This document shows positions 37,770 to 46,822 of a stretch of 64,000 nucleotides of DNA, piece by piece (the first letter of the stretch is position 1; each line of letters opens with the position of its first letter). The stretch comes from Herbidospora sakaeratensis (GTDB lineage Bacteria; Actinomycetota; Actinomycetes; Streptosporangiales; Streptosporangiaceae). The notes under the pieces are model-generated. The model saw only the letters and a list, made by a program, of their open reading frames with translations, was not told the origin of the DNA and did not search any database. Made by a program: the position numbers and the translations under genes. Location: contig NZ_BBXC01000008.1 in NCBI RefSeq assembly GCF_001570525.1, positions 248,001 through 312,000 of the forward strand, read 5' to 3'.

Positions 37770-38134
37770 GGGGCCGACTCTACCGAGCGTCACATTCGTC
37801 CCGCTCACCACGTTGTGACGACCTGAAACCCCAGGCGGGGGGCATTTCCGCGCCATCGGGACCTCTGCCGTCCGCCCCGCCCGGCCAGCGCCGGGCCGTG
37901 TGATCACCCCGGCTTGGCACGGGGTCGGCAAACAACCGTCCTCGGGGGGCCGAAGACGCGGCGGCGTGGTCGCCCCACGTACTTCAATCCGCGCTAGGAC
38001 ACGTCGCGGCGCCTCCTGGGGGTTGGTCTGGTTATTCCGGGAGGCCGCGCGGACCGGTGTGCGCGAGCCATGGGCGTACCGGACCCGGGGGTTTCTCCCC
38101 GGCGACCGCACGCGACCCGAGGACAAGGACCGAT
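37770..38134. other. 365-base intergenic region between Gpx and SLT genes
   Basis: It holds the leaderless-type promoter of the peroxidase gene at its left edge (box complement of 37777-37782). A small hairpin at 38085-38102 (CCGGGG/CCCCGG) lies in the likely leader of the SLT-type gene, and GAGGACAAGGA follows before its TTG start. I looked for a c-di-AMP riboswitch, which often precedes such wall-lytic genes in actinomycetes, and did not find its conserved blocks. No gene is visible. Confidence 0.45.
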
Positions 38135-38575
38135 TTGGACAGCATCAGCGCACGTCGCGGCACCGTCGCGGCCATGCTCGCGTTCGCCGCGCTCGCCGGG
38201 GCCACCCCCGCCTCCGCCTGCCAGGGCGAGCCCGAGGGCCACTCGTGGAAACGGCGGGCCGCACCCTCGATCAAGGTGAGCAGCAAGATGTACGCCCACC
38301 GCCTGATCCTCCGCCGCGACTGGGCGCGCCGGGAGTTCCGCTGCCTCGACAGCCTGTGGACGCGCGAGAGCAACTGGAACCACAAGGCGCGCAACCGCTG
38401 GTCGGGCGCGTACGGGATCCCGCAGGCGTTCCCCGGCGACAAGATGGCCCGGGCGGGCTGGGACTGGCGGGTGAACCCCAGAACGCAGATCCGCTGGGGC
38501 ATCGGCTACATCAAGGGCCGCTACGGCTCCCCGTGCGGGGCGTGGGGACACTTCCGGGCGCACAACTGGTACTGA
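38135..38575 (+). CDS. small secreted SLT/lytic transglycosylase-like protein
   Basis: This 146-aa protein has a signal peptide ending near ATPASA (about 27). Its catalytic-type domain holds LWTRESNWNHKARNRWSGAYGIPQAFPG, where the glutamate of RESNW is the likely catalytic residue, and WGIGYIKGRYGSPCGAW at the end. Such proteins cut the peptidoglycan glycan strand. The start is taken as TTG 38135 because AAGGA precedes it and the signal peptide begins there. Two cysteines (after the signal peptide and near the end) could form a disulfide. It is monocistronic. Confidence 0.82.
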   Translation: MDSISARRGTVAAMLAFAALAGATPASACQGEPEGHSWKRRAAPSIKVSSKMYAHRLILRRDWARREFRCLDSLWTRESNWNHKARNRWSGAYGIPQAFPGDKMARAGWDWRVNPRTQIRWGIGYIKGRYGSPCGAWGHFRAHNWY

Positions 38576-38625
38576 GGGGACAACCCCCTGGCAACACGGC
38601 GCGGTGACGGCGCACACTGCCGGGC

Positions 38626-40947
38626 ATGGACGGGATCGTCGCGGCGTGGCTGCGCCTGGAGGCACGGCGGCGCGGCCGCTCGCTGCTGATCCTGGCCCTC
38701 CTGGTGGCGTTCGGCACCGCCACCGTGCTGACCGCGGTGGCCGGGGCCCGGCGGGGCGGCGGCGCGGTCGACCGCCTGCTGGCCGTCACGGCCCCGGCGA
38801 CCGCCGTCGTCGTGCCCAACCGGGCCGGTTTCGACTGGGCGGGTCTGCGAGCGTTGCCGCAGGTCGAGGCGGCCACGACGTTCCCCGGCTACGTCTCGAC
38901 GGCGGTGGCGGAGGACCCGGACGACGACCCCTCGCCCTTCGTCGCCGCCGACGCCGAGGCGATGACCACGATCGAGCGCCCGGTCGTGCTGGCCGGGCGG
39001 CTGCCCGATCCGGCGAGCGCCCACGAGGCGGTGGTCACCCCGGCCTACGCGGCGCGGGGCTTCGGGGTGGGCCGCCGGGTGACCGTGCTGCTGCCCACGC
39101 CCGGCGACGCGGCGGCCGCGATCTCCGGGGCCCGCACCGGGCCGCCGCGCGGGCCGAAGGTGCCGGTCACGATCGTCGGGGTGGTGCGCTCGGCCTGGTA
39201 CGCCGACGAACCGGGCGGACGCGGCCACTTCATCCCGTCTCCGGGCCTGGTGGCGGCTTATCCGGACGAGATCCTGGGGCCCGGCCGGCAGGCCCCGCTG
39301 AACGGGCTGGTCCGGGTCGCCGAGGGCGGGCTGCCCGCGCTGCGGGCGTGGCTGGCCGCACGCGGCGATGTCGAGATCATCGAGCGCGCCGACCACCTGG
39401 CCCACCTGCGTCAGGTGATCGGGTTCGAGACCGGCTGCCTGCTGGTCTTCGCCGTCGCGGCGTTCCTCACCGCCGTGGTGCTGGTCGGCCAGGCCGTCTT
39501 CCGGTACGCCACCGCGTCGGCCGCCGACCTGCGCCCGCTGACCCTGGTGGGCATGACCCGGCGGCAGGCCGCCACGGCGACGGCGGGAGCCGTGCTGCCG
39601 GCGGCGTTCCTGGGCGCGGGAGCGGGCGTGCTCGGCGCGGTCGCCGCCTCGGCGTGGTTGCCCTACGGCACCGCCGCCCTCTACGAACCCTCCCCCGGCG
39701 TCCACGCCGACCTGCCGGTGCTGCCGGCGGGCTGGGCGGCGGTCACCGCGCTGGTCACGGCGGGCGCGGCGGTCACCGCGCTGCTCCCCCGGGCCCGTCC
39801 GGCGGTACGGCGGTCGGCGCTGACCCGGCTCGCCCTGCCGGTGCCGGTGACGACCGGGCTCCGGTTCGCGCTCGAACCGGGCAACGGGGTGGCCCTGTTC
39901 GGGGCCGTGACGGGGGTGCTCGGGGTCGTGGCGGCGGCCGTCTTCGCCGCCGGGGTGGCCGACGCGGCGGCCCGGCCCGAGCGGTTCGGCCAGCGCTACG
40001 CGCTGATGGTGGTGTTCGGCTTCGACGGCCGCGCGTTCACGCCGCCGCGCCCGGCGCTGGAGTCGATCGCGGCGCTGCCGGGGGTCGCCGGGGTGCTCGA
40101 CCTGCGGGTGGCGGCGGGCCGGTCGGGCCGGGTCAGCGTGGTGACCCACACCTACGACCCGGTGGGGCCGCCGGTGCCGCTCGTGCTGACCGAGGGGGCC
40201 GGGCCCGTCTCCGGCGACGAGGTGGTGCTGGCCCTGACGACGGCCCGCGACCTCGGGGTGGGCGTCGGCGACCGGATCCCGCTGACCGGCGACGCGGGCA
40301 CCCGGGAGCTGCGCGTCAGCGGCCTGGGTTTCGCGGTCGAGAGCAGCACGACCCGCTACGACACCGGCGCGTGGGTCACTCCGGCGGCCTACGACACGAT
40401 CTTCACCGGCTTCAAGGAGCACGGCGGCCTGGTCGCGCTCGACCCGGGCCGCGATCCCTCGGCGATGGCGGCCCGCATCTCCGACGGCTCCGGCGGCCGG
40501 TTGCTGGTCTTCCCGCCGTTCGTGCCGCCCCAGCGAGGCGAGATCCGCAACGTCGCGGTGCTGCCGGTCGCGCTCGGCGTGTTCCTGACGGTGCTGGCGC
40601 TGGGCGCGACGGCGCACGCCCTGTTCACGGCGGTCCGCCGCCGGGCCCGCGAGCTGGCGGTGCTGCGCGCGCTGGGCCTGACCCCGGGCCAGACGCGCGC
40701 CGTCGTGGTGGTCCAGGGCGGGGTCACCGCGCTGATCGGCCTGGTCGCCGGGGCGCCGCTGGGGCTGGCCCTCGGCCGGATGGTGTGGCGGGTCACGGCC
40801 GGGATCATGCCGCTGCAGTACGTGCCGCCGTCGGCGCCGCTGGTGTGGCTCGCCCCGGTGGCGCTGCTCGCGGTCGTCGGGCTGGCGCTGTCGCCCGGCC
40901 GCCGCGCCGCCCGGTTGCCCCTGGGCGCGGCGCTCCGGGCGGAGTGA
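38626..40947 (+). CDS. FtsX/MacB-like ABC transporter permease
   Basis: This 773-aa membrane protein has two FtsX-type halves. The first membrane segment (about 19-41) is followed by a large extracytoplasmic domain. Membrane clusters follow at about 270-400, then a second outer domain, and a C-terminal cluster with RRRARELAVLRALGLTPGQTRAVVVVQG, the typical FtsX coupling loop. It would move lipids, lipoproteins or peptides with an ATPase, but no ATPase gene is adjacent. CACACT lies 7 bases before the ATG. Its TGA abuts the convergent TetR stop as TGATCA. Confidence 0.87.
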   Translation: MDGIVAAWLRLEARRRGRSLLILALLVAFGTATVLTAVAGARRGGGAVDRLLAVTAPATAVVVPNRAGFDWAGLRALPQVEAATTFPGYVSTAVAEDPDDDPSPFVAADAEAMTTIERPVVLAGRLPDPASAHEAVVTPAYAARGFGVGRRVTVLLPTPGDAAAAISGARTGPPRGPKVPVTIVGVVRSAWYADEPGGRGHFIPSPGLVAAYPDEILGPGRQAPLNGLVRVAEGGLPALRAWLAARGDVEIIERADHLAHLRQVIGFETGCLLVFAVAAFLTAVVLVGQAVFRYATASAADLRPLTLVGMTRRQAATATAGAVLPAAFLGAGAGVLGAVAASAWLPYGTAALYEPSPGVHADLPVLPAGWAAVTALVTAGAAVTALLPRARPAVRRSALTRLALPVPVTTGLRFALEPGNGVALFGAVTGVLGVVAAAVFAAGVADAAARPERFGQRYALMVVFGFDGRAFTPPRPALESIAALPGVAGVLDLRVAAGRSGRVSVVTHTYDPVGPPVPLVLTEGAGPVSGDEVVLALTTARDLGVGVGDRIPLTGDAGTRELRVSGLGFAVESSTTRYDTGAWVTPAAYDTIFTGFKEHGGLVALDPGRDPSAMAARISDGSGGRLLVFPPFVPPQRGEIRNVAVLPVALGVFLTVLALGATAHALFTAVRRRARELAVLRALGLTPGQTRAVVVVQGGVTALIGLVAGAPLGLALGRMVWRVTAGIMPLQYVPPSAPLVWLAPVALLAVVGLALSPGRRAARLPLGAALRAE

Positions 40948-41580
40948 TCACGCCGTGCGCTGGGCGAGGCGGCCGGCGATGGCCTCGATCATCAGGTCGA
41001 GGCCGAAGTCGAACTCGGCCTCGTGGTCGCACGCCGACAGGTGCGGAGCCAGCGCGCCGATCTCGGGGAACAACTCGGGGTCGACGTCGGCCGGCCTGAT
41101 GGCCCCGTGGACGGGGGCGAACGTGGGGGTGACCCCGACCTCGCGCAGGAGCGAGCCGATGACGTACGCGATGAAGACCCGGAAGATCTGCACCGCCTCG
41201 CGCTCGCCGAACCCCGCCTCGCGCAGCGTCGACAACGCCCGCTCGACCGGCAGCATGCCAGCGGCCGACTTCAGCTGGCGGCTCACCACGACCATGGTCG
41301 AGCGGGGGTGGGTGTGCGCGATCTGCCGGAACGCGCGGGCCTGCATGCGCACCCGGCCGGTCCAGGGCGCGGCGGGGTCGTCGGTGAACTCGACCTCCGA
41401 GAGGATCGCCTCGGACACCGCGTCGAGCAGGGCCGACTTGTTCGGCACGTGGTTGTAGAGCGACATCACGCCGACCTCGAGCTCGGCGGCGATCCGGCGC
41501 ATGGAGACGGCGTCGGCGCCCTCGCGCTCGATCAGGTCGATGGCGGCGGCGACGATCCGGCCGCGGTTCAACGGTGGCAC
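40948..41580 (-). CDS. TetR family transcriptional regulator
   Basis: This 210-aa protein has a TetR HTH at the N-terminus (GRIVAAAIDLIEREGADAVSMRRIAAELEVGVMSLYNHVPNKSALLDAV), followed by a helical ligand domain of the TetR_C type. The GTG at 41580 has AATACT 6 bases upstream. It is divergent from the diiron ferritin-like gene, and a perfect ACGTAC-AGC-GTACGT palindrome lies in the 73-base gap. Repression of that gene and itself is likely. The ligand is unknown. Confidence 0.9.
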   Translation of the reverse strand: MPPLNRGRIVAAAIDLIEREGADAVSMRRIAAELEVGVMSLYNHVPNKSALLDAVSEAILSEVEFTDDPAAPWTGRVRMQARAFRQIAHTHPRSTMVVVSRQLKSAAGMLPVERALSTLREAGFGEREAVQIFRVFIAYVIGSLLREVGVTPTFAPVHGAIRPADVDPELFPEIGALAPHLSACDHEAEFDFGLDLMIEAIAGRLAQRTA

Positions 41581-41623
41581 GCGACCAGTATTGACCGGCG
41601 GTAAGCTGCGTGTCACTGTCGAG

Positions 41624-41638
41624 ACGTACAGCGTACGT
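41624..41638. promoter_or_regulatory. TetR operator candidate
   Basis: ACGTAC AGC GTACGT is a perfect palindrome with 6-bp arms and a 3-base centre in the divergent TetR/ferritin-like promoter region, just upstream of the GGGAGG ribosome-binding site of the ferritin-like gene. Confidence 0.6.
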
Positions 41639-41653
41639 ACGGGAGGCCCACAC

Positions 41654-42769
41654 GTGTCCACGCACGAGCTCTACACCATCCCCGCGGACATGCGGACCTG
41701 GGACGTCCAGATGGCCGGCTCGGCCCGGTTCACCTGGGAGTACGACGACGGGCGCGACCGCATGCTGGCCCTTTACCAGAAGGGCAAGGACAAGCAGTGG
41801 GACTCGGTGAAGCGGGTCGACTGGGGCCTGGAGGTCGACCCCTACGACGTGCTCGGCATCCCCGACGAGACCATCGCGATCTACGACTCGCCGCTGTGGC
41901 ACCGCATGGACGACCAGACCCGCAAGGAGGTCCGCCGCCACGGGGCCGCCTGGCAGTTCTCCCAGTTCCTCCATGGGGAACAGGGCGCGATGATCTGCTC
42001 GGCGCGCATCGTGGAGTCCGTACCGGACCTCGACTCGAAGTTCTACGCGGCCACCCAGACCATGGACGAGGCCCGCCACGCCGAGACCTACGCCCGCTTC
42101 CTCCAGGAGAAGGTGGGCCTGGCCTACCCGATCAACCCCTACCTGAAGTCGCTGCTCGACTCGACCCTGAGCGACTCGCGCTGGGACATGCCCTACCTGG
42201 GCATGCAGGTGCTGATCGAGGGCCTGGCCCTGGCCGCCTTCGGCGTCATGCGCGACATCACCACCAAGCCGCTGCCGAAGCAGATCCTCGCGTACGTCAT
42301 GCAGGACGAGGCCCGCCACGTCGCCTTCGGCCGCATGGCGCTGCGCGACTACTACGCCGGCCTGTCGGAGGCCGAACGCCGCGAGCGCGAGGACTTCGTG
42401 ATCGAGGGCTGCTGGCTGATGCGCGACCGGCTGCGCGGCCGCGAGCAGTGGGAGGCCCTGGGCCTGTCGAAGACCGAGGTCGAAGAGGCCCACAAGCTGG
42501 TCGACGAGTCGCGCTACCTGCGACTGTTCCGCTCGTTGTTGTTCAGCCGCATCGTGCCGTGCGTGAAGGACATCGGCCTGTGGAGCCCGCGTCTCCAGCA
42601 GGCCTACGTCGACATGGGCGTGCTCGACATGGCCGGCCAGAACCTCGACGACCTGATGCGCCAGGACGAGGAGATCGCCGAGAGGCTCGACGCCGAGCGC
42701 TTCGCCCAGGAGGAGGCCGAACGCGCCGTCGAGGTCGCCGAGACCATCGCCGCCGCCACGAGCGACTAG
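41654..42769 (+). CDS. diiron ferritin-like (R2-like) oxygenase family protein
   Basis: This 371-aa all-helical protein has two DEARH motifs (TMDEARHAETYARF near residue 136 and MQDEARHVAFGRMALRDYY near 216). Upstream glutamates (FLHGEQGAM and VLIEGLAL) complete a four-helix diiron site as in ribonucleotide-reductase R2-like and AurF-like proteins. It could be an oxygenase or N-oxygenase, but no substrate is evident. The GTG follows GGGAGG with 7-base spacing. It is divergent from a TetR gene, so an inducer probably controls it. Its stop overlaps the convergent quinone reductase stop within CTAG. Confidence 0.82.
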   Translation: MSTHELYTIPADMRTWDVQMAGSARFTWEYDDGRDRMLALYQKGKDKQWDSVKRVDWGLEVDPYDVLGIPDETIAIYDSPLWHRMDDQTRKEVRRHGAAWQFSQFLHGEQGAMICSARIVESVPDLDSKFYAATQTMDEARHAETYARFLQEKVGLAYPINPYLKSLLDSTLSDSRWDMPYLGMQVLIEGLALAAFGVMRDITTKPLPKQILAYVMQDEARHVAFGRMALRDYYAGLSEAERREREDFVIEGCWLMRDRLRGREQWEALGLSKTEVEEAHKLVDESRYLRLFRSLLFSRIVPCVKDIGLWSPRLQQAYVDMGVLDMAGQNLDDLMRQDEEIAERLDAERFAQEEAERAVEVAETIAAATSD

Positions 42770-43728
42770 CGCCGCACGACCACCTTGCCGATCGTCGAGC
42801 CCGAGGCGACGGTCGCGTGCGCCCGGCGCAGCCCGGCGGCGGTGAAGTCGTCGATCTCGGTGGTCAGCGTCGAGCGCAGGCGGCCCGCGTCGAAGTGGGC
42901 GGCGGCCTCGTCGAGCAGGCGTCCCTGGCTGCCCATGTCGGGGGTCTGGAACATGGCGTGGGTGAACATGAACTCCCAGTGCCAGGCGATGCTCTTCGCC
43001 TTGAGCGGGAACAGGTCGGGGTGGTGGTCGTCGATGGCCACGACGTGCCCGAACGGCTTGACGATCTCGGCATAGGCCTCGATGTTGCCCTCGGAGAACG
43101 GCGAGAACACCGCCTCGACCCCGTCGGGCGCGAGCGCCCTGACCGACTCCACCAGCGTGTGGCGGTCGACGGTCGCGTCGGCCCCCAGGCGCGTCACCCA
43201 GTCGTGGGTCTCGCCGCGCGCGGCGGTGCCGATCACCCGGAGCGAGGTCAGCTGCTTGGCGAGCTGCACCAGCATCGACCCCACCCCGCCGGGCGCGCCG
43301 ACGACGAGCAGCGTGCCCGTGGTGCCCGAATGGGCCCCCAGGTGGGTGAAGAGCGACTCCCAGGCGGTGATCGTGGTCAGCGGCACGGCCGCCGACTGGG
43401 CCACCGACAGGGTGCGGGGCCGGTGGCCGACGATCCGCGCGTCGACGGCGTGCAGGTCGGCGTTCGCGCCCGGCCGGGTGACGTCGCCGGCGTAGTAGAC
43501 CTCGTCGCCGGCCTGGAACCCGGTGACCTCCGGGCCGGTCCGCACGACGGTCCCGGCGGCGTCGAAACCCAGGATGCGCTGGTTCTCGTCCGCGCCGGCG
43601 GCGATCTTCACGTCGACGGGGTTGACCGAGACGGCCTCGACCCGGACGAGCAGGTCGTGCGGGCGGAGCTCGGGCTCGGGAACCTCGACGTCGACGAGCC
43701 CGGCCGCGCTGGTGGCGATGGCACGCAT
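42766..43728 (-). CDS. NADPH:quinone reductase-like MDR oxidoreductase
   Basis: This 320-aa protein is a medium-chain dehydrogenase/reductase of the zinc-free quinone reductase type. The N-terminal GroES-like part carries RVEAVSVNPVDVKIAAG and GFDAAGTVVRTG, the NADPH loop is VGAPGGVGSMLVQLAK, and the C-terminal part has the usual RRAHATVASGSTIGKVVV. It reduces quinones or enones. The ATG at 43728 has TAACCT exactly 7 bases upstream (leaderless). Convergent with the ferritin-like gene; shared regulation is not implied. Confidence 0.88.
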   Translation of the reverse strand: MRAIATSAAGLVDVEVPEPELRPHDLLVRVEAVSVNPVDVKIAAGADENQRILGFDAAGTVVRTGPEVTGFQAGDEVYYAGDVTRPGANADLHAVDARIVGHRPRTLSVAQSAAVPLTTITAWESLFTHLGAHSGTTGTLLVVGAPGGVGSMLVQLAKQLTSLRVIGTAARGETHDWVTRLGADATVDRHTLVESVRALAPDGVEAVFSPFSEGNIEAYAEIVKPFGHVVAIDDHHPDLFPLKAKSIAWHWEFMFTHAMFQTPDMGSQGRLLDEAAAHFDAGRLRSTLTTEIDDFTAAGLRRAHATVASGSTIGKVVVRR

Positions 43729-43773
43729 ACCCAGCAGGTTATGGACCGGACGGTCACCGCCCGGCAAAAGGGG

Positions 43774-44097
43774 TCAGAAGACCACGAAAACGAAGCCGCC
43801 CACCACCGCCGCGAGCACCCCGAACCACAGGGTCAGGGCGTCGCCGCCGTGCTCGAACGGGCGCTGCTGGTGCAGCGCCTCCTGCACCTGCCGGAACCGC
43901 CGTCCGGTACGAAGGAGCGTGACCGCCCCCATCAGCGCGGCGATCCCGAAGAACACGATCGCCGCGACGTGCCCCGACGACCGGGCCGTCACGCCCGCCC
44001 CGCCGAGCCCGAAGGTCGCCAGCGCGGTGGCGGTGCGGACCCACGCCAGCCGGGTCCGTTCGCTCTGCAGGCCGGGGTCCCAGCTCTCAGCCGACAA
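43774..44097 (-). CDS. DUF202 family small membrane protein (second of a pair)
   Basis: This 107-aa protein has the DUF202 signature ERTRLAWVRTATALATFGLGG followed by three membrane segments. The family's function is unknown. It overlaps the preceding DUF202 gene by 11 bases, so the pair is translated together and may form a heteromeric membrane complex. Confidence 0.8.
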   Translation of the reverse strand: MSAESWDPGLQSERTRLAWVRTATALATFGLGGAGVTARSSGHVAAIVFFGIAALMGAVTLLRTGRRFRQVQEALHQQRPFEHGGDALTLWFGVLAAVVGGFVFVVF

Positions 44098-44419
44098 GGA
44101 TCAGCACCAGCGCCAGCACGGCGACCCCCGCCACGCCGTACCCGAACAGGGGCGCGAGCCTCGGCGGCGGGAGCGGTTCCGCGCGGCGCAGGGCCGTCTG
44201 GACCTTGCGCCAGCGCGGATAGGCGAACGCCGCCGCCATGGCCGAGAGCAGCACCAGGACGACGGCGAGGGTGGTGCGGACCCAGGGGACGAAGAGTTCG
44301 GGGGGCACCGCCGCCATGGCGACTCCCCCGGCGCACAGCGCGAGGGAGGTGCTCAGCCACGTGAGGTAGGTGCGTTCGTTCGCCAGGGTGAACCGGGGGT
44401 CCGGTTCTTCTCCGTCCAT
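44087..44419 (-). CDS. DUF202/YidH-like small membrane protein (first of a pair)
   Basis: This 110-aa protein has NERTYLTWLSTSLALCAGGVAM, the DUF202 motif, with three membrane segments and a basic loop RWRKVQTALRRAEPL between the second and third. The two DUF202 proteins are clearly related but not identical. Start at ATG 44419. Confidence 0.82.
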   Translation of the reverse strand: MDGEEPDPRFTLANERTYLTWLSTSLALCAGGVAMAAVPPELFVPWVRTTLAVVLVLLSAMAAAFAYPRWRKVQTALRRAEPLPPPRLAPLFGYGVAGVAVLALVLILVG

Positions 44420-44468
44420 ACCGAAAAGGATATTTCACCGCAATTCCGGCATGGCTTGCCGGAATAAG

Positions 44469-44858
44469 CTACTCCCCGGCGCAGGCGGACGTGAGGGTCT
44501 CGACCCACCCGACGGAGTCGGCGGCGAGCTTCTGGAGGGCGTCGACGGCGTCGTTGGCGTCCTGCACGTTGAACGCGTCGAGCTTGCCCGCGATGTCGTT
44601 GGCCGCCTCGGACAGGGTCGTGTTGGCCGCGTCGTTGGCCAGGTTCTCCAGCTTGCTCGCGCCGTCGGCGAGAGCGGTCTCGACGGCCTGCGGGTCGCTC
44701 GCGAGGCCGGTCACCTTCTGCACGGTCTCGGTCACGATGCCGGCGGCCTGGATACACTGCTGCGTCTTGTCGATCGCCCCCGTGATCTCGTTGAGCTCAC
44801 CGCAACCGGTGAGCAGAACGAGCGACAGCGGAACGGCGGCAAGAGGGAGGAGTCGCAT
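44469..44858 (-). CDS. small lipoprotein
   Basis: This 129-aa protein has a lipoprotein signal with lipobox LLTGC at about 15-19. A largely helical Ala/Asp-rich mature domain follows, with one Cys in QQCIQ and one near the C-terminus that could pair. No family is recognised. TAGGCT lies 7 bases before the ATG, as in a leaderless transcript. It is divergent from the UBP zinc-finger gene; a CCTGCCC/GGGCAGG inverted repeat (44884-44890, 44909-44915) lies between them. Confidence 0.75.
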   Translation of the reverse strand: MRLLPLAAVPLSLVLLTGCGELNEITGAIDKTQQCIQAAGIVTETVQKVTGLASDPQAVETALADGASKLENLANDAANTTLSEAANDIAGKLDAFNVQDANDAVDALQKLAADSVGWVETLTSACAGE

Positions 44859-44953
44859 GGCCTGGAGCCTAATGCACGCGAACCTGCCCTAAGCGCCCCG
44901 TCGCAAAGGGGCAGGTCGGAATGTGCCGGATGCGGCGTCGTACGATCAATTAC

Positions 44954-45211
44954 ATGGGAATGTGCGAACATCTGCAGGTCGCCGGGGACCCGAAGCCGAC
45001 CTCCCCGCAGGGGTGCGAGGAGTGCCTGCGCGAGGGCACCCGGTGGGTCCACCTGCGCAAGTGTCTTGACTGCGGGCATATCGGCTGCTGCGACTCCTCG
45101 CCCCGCCGGCATGCCACCGCCCACTACAAGAACTCCGATCACCCGGTCATGCAGTCGTTCGAACCGGGTGAGGCGTGGAAGTGGTGCTTCATCGACAACG
45201 TGATGGGCTAG
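44954..45211 (+). CDS. UBP-type zinc finger protein
   Basis: This 85-aa single-domain protein keeps the usual ligands of the ZnF-UBP fold: C4, H6, C21, C24, C37, C40, C45, H53, H57 and H63 (CEHL, GCEECL, CLDCGHIGCCDSS, HATAHYKNSDHPV). In eukaryotes this fold binds ubiquitin's C-terminus; in bacteria its target is unclear. TACGAT lies 7 bases before the ATG; the upstream in-frame codons are unlikely to be used. Its stop overlaps the stop of the convergent Na+/H+ antiporter gene in CTAG, a neighbour with which it often occurs. Confidence 0.88.
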   Translation: MGMCEHLQVAGDPKPTSPQGCEECLREGTRWVHLRKCLDCGHIGCCDSSPRRHATAHYKNSDHPVMQSFEPGEAWKWCFIDNVMG

Positions 45212-46794
45212 TCGCGTTCCAGGGTGGCCTCTTCGAAGTCGAGTTCCGCCATGATCCGGCGCAGCACCTCGTCGTCGATGCGGCGCTGGTCGCGGAGCCT
45301 GATGAAGACCGCCCGCTCGGCGGCGAGCATCTCCCGGCGCAACCGCCGGTAGACACTCGCGGGCGTCTCCTCGCCCTCGGGCCCGGTGCCGCCGCCGAGC
45401 CGCTCCCAGGCCATGCGGGCCACCCGCTCCGACCGGTCGCGGAGGCCCTGCACGACCTCCTCGTGGATGTCGAGCACCCCTTCGGCCACCAGCTCGTCGA
45501 GCCGGGCCGTGGCCGCCGCCGCCGCGGCCTGCTGCGCGGCCGCCTCGGACAGGTCGTCCTCGAACCGCTCGCGCTCGTTGGAGATCCCCAGCTTGCGGAT
45601 CAGCCAGGGGAACGAGAGCCCCTGGACGACCAGCGTGCCGATCACCACGGCGAAGGTCAGGAACAGCAGCAGATCGCGCTGCGGGACGTCGGCCGGCAGC
45701 GCGAAGGCCGCCGCCAGTGACACCACGCCCCGCATCCCGGCCCAGCTGAGCGTGGCCACGTTCTGCCATGGCACCTTGGGCTCCCGGGCCCGGACCTTCT
45801 TCGACAGGATCCGCGGCAGGTAGGCGCTGGGCACCATCCAGAGCACCCGGCTCAGCACGGTCACGCCGAACAGCACCAGGGCGTACATGGCGACCGTGGC
45901 GGGGTCGTAGCCCTCCAGCCCGGCGATCAGCGGGAGCAGCTGGAGCCCGATCAGGGCGAAGACGATGCCCTCCAGCAGGAAGTCCATCACCTGCCACACC
46001 GCGGCCGACAACAACCGGGTGCCGTAGGAGGTGCGGCTCATCTGGTGGCCGAGGTAGATGCCGACCACGACCACGGAGATCACGCCCGAGGCGTGCACGA
46101 CCTCGGCCGCCAGGTAGGCGCCCCAGGGCACCAGCAGCGAGATCGAGTTGGCCACCAGGGCGTCGGAGACGCGGGTCAGGATGTAACCCGCGACGTAGGC
46201 GATGGCCAGGCCGATGGCCAGGCCGACGCCGGCGGCGAACAGGAACTGCCCGCCCGCCGCCAGGAAGCTCACCCCGCCGCCCGCGATCACCCCGATCGCG
46301 ACCCGGTAGGCGGTCAGCGCGGTCGCGTCGTTGAACAGGCTCTCGCCGATCAGCACGGTCATCACCCGGCGGGGCAGGCCGAGCTTGCGCCCGACGGCCA
46401 CGGCCGCCACGGCGTCGGGAGGGGCCACGATCGCGCCGAAGGCGATCGCCGCCGGGATGGTCAGCTCGGGCACCAGCAGGTAGGTCACCGAGGCGACCAC
46501 GGCGGTGGAGAACAGCACGAGCCCGATCGACAGCAGCATGACGGGCCGCTTGACGTCGCGGAGCCGCAGGTAGGAGCTGTCGAGGGCGGCGGAGTAGAGG
46601 AGCGGGGGGAGGAATACGAAGAGCACCATTTCCGGGCTCAGTTCGTATTCGGGCACGAAGGGGAGGATCGACGCGATCAACCCGGCGAGTACGAGAAGCA
46701 GAGGGACATTCCAGTCCATCCGCCGGGCGAGCGCGGAGACCGCGAGCGCCCCGGCGGGAAGGGCCAGCAACTGGAGAATTGTGATCGCTTCCAT
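45208..46794 (-). CDS. Na+/H+ antiporter, CPA1 (NhaP-type)
   Basis: This 528-aa protein has 12 or so membrane segments in its first 400 residues, with the CPA1 ion site in LIGESLFNDATALTAYRV (the ND motif) and AFGAIVAPPDAVAAVAVGRKLGLPRR. A long charged cytoplasmic C-terminal tail (about 400-528) follows. It exchanges Na+ or K+ for H+ for pH and salt balance. ATG 46794 is preferred; TTG 46797 is one codon upstream, and a TACGAT box lies 6-9 bases before these starts. Confidence 0.9.
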   Translation of the reverse strand: MEAITILQLLALPAGALAVSALARRMDWNVPLLLVLAGLIASILPFVPEYELSPEMVLFVFLPPLLYSAALDSSYLRLRDVKRPVMLLSIGLVLFSTAVVASVTYLLVPELTIPAAIAFGAIVAPPDAVAAVAVGRKLGLPRRVMTVLIGESLFNDATALTAYRVAIGVIAGGGVSFLAAGGQFLFAAGVGLAIGLAIAYVAGYILTRVSDALVANSISLLVPWGAYLAAEVVHASGVISVVVVGIYLGHQMSRTSYGTRLLSAAVWQVMDFLLEGIVFALIGLQLLPLIAGLEGYDPATVAMYALVLFGVTVLSRVLWMVPSAYLPRILSKKVRAREPKVPWQNVATLSWAGMRGVVSLAAAFALPADVPQRDLLLFLTFAVVIGTLVVQGLSFPWLIRKLGISNERERFEDDLSEAAAQQAAAAAATARLDELVAEGVLDIHEEVVQGLRDRSERVARMAWERLGGGTGPEGEETPASVYRRLRREMLAAERAVFIRLRDQRRIDDEVLRRIMAELDFEEATLERD

Positions 46795-46822
46795 CAAGCG
46801 GTCATCGTATGTCCCTCAGCGA

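Noticed and set aside
37770-38134. c-di-AMP (ydaO-type) riboswitch before the SLT-type gene
   Set aside because: Such switches are common upstream of actinobacterial wall-lytic genes, but the conserved sequence blocks were not found; only a small hairpin is present.
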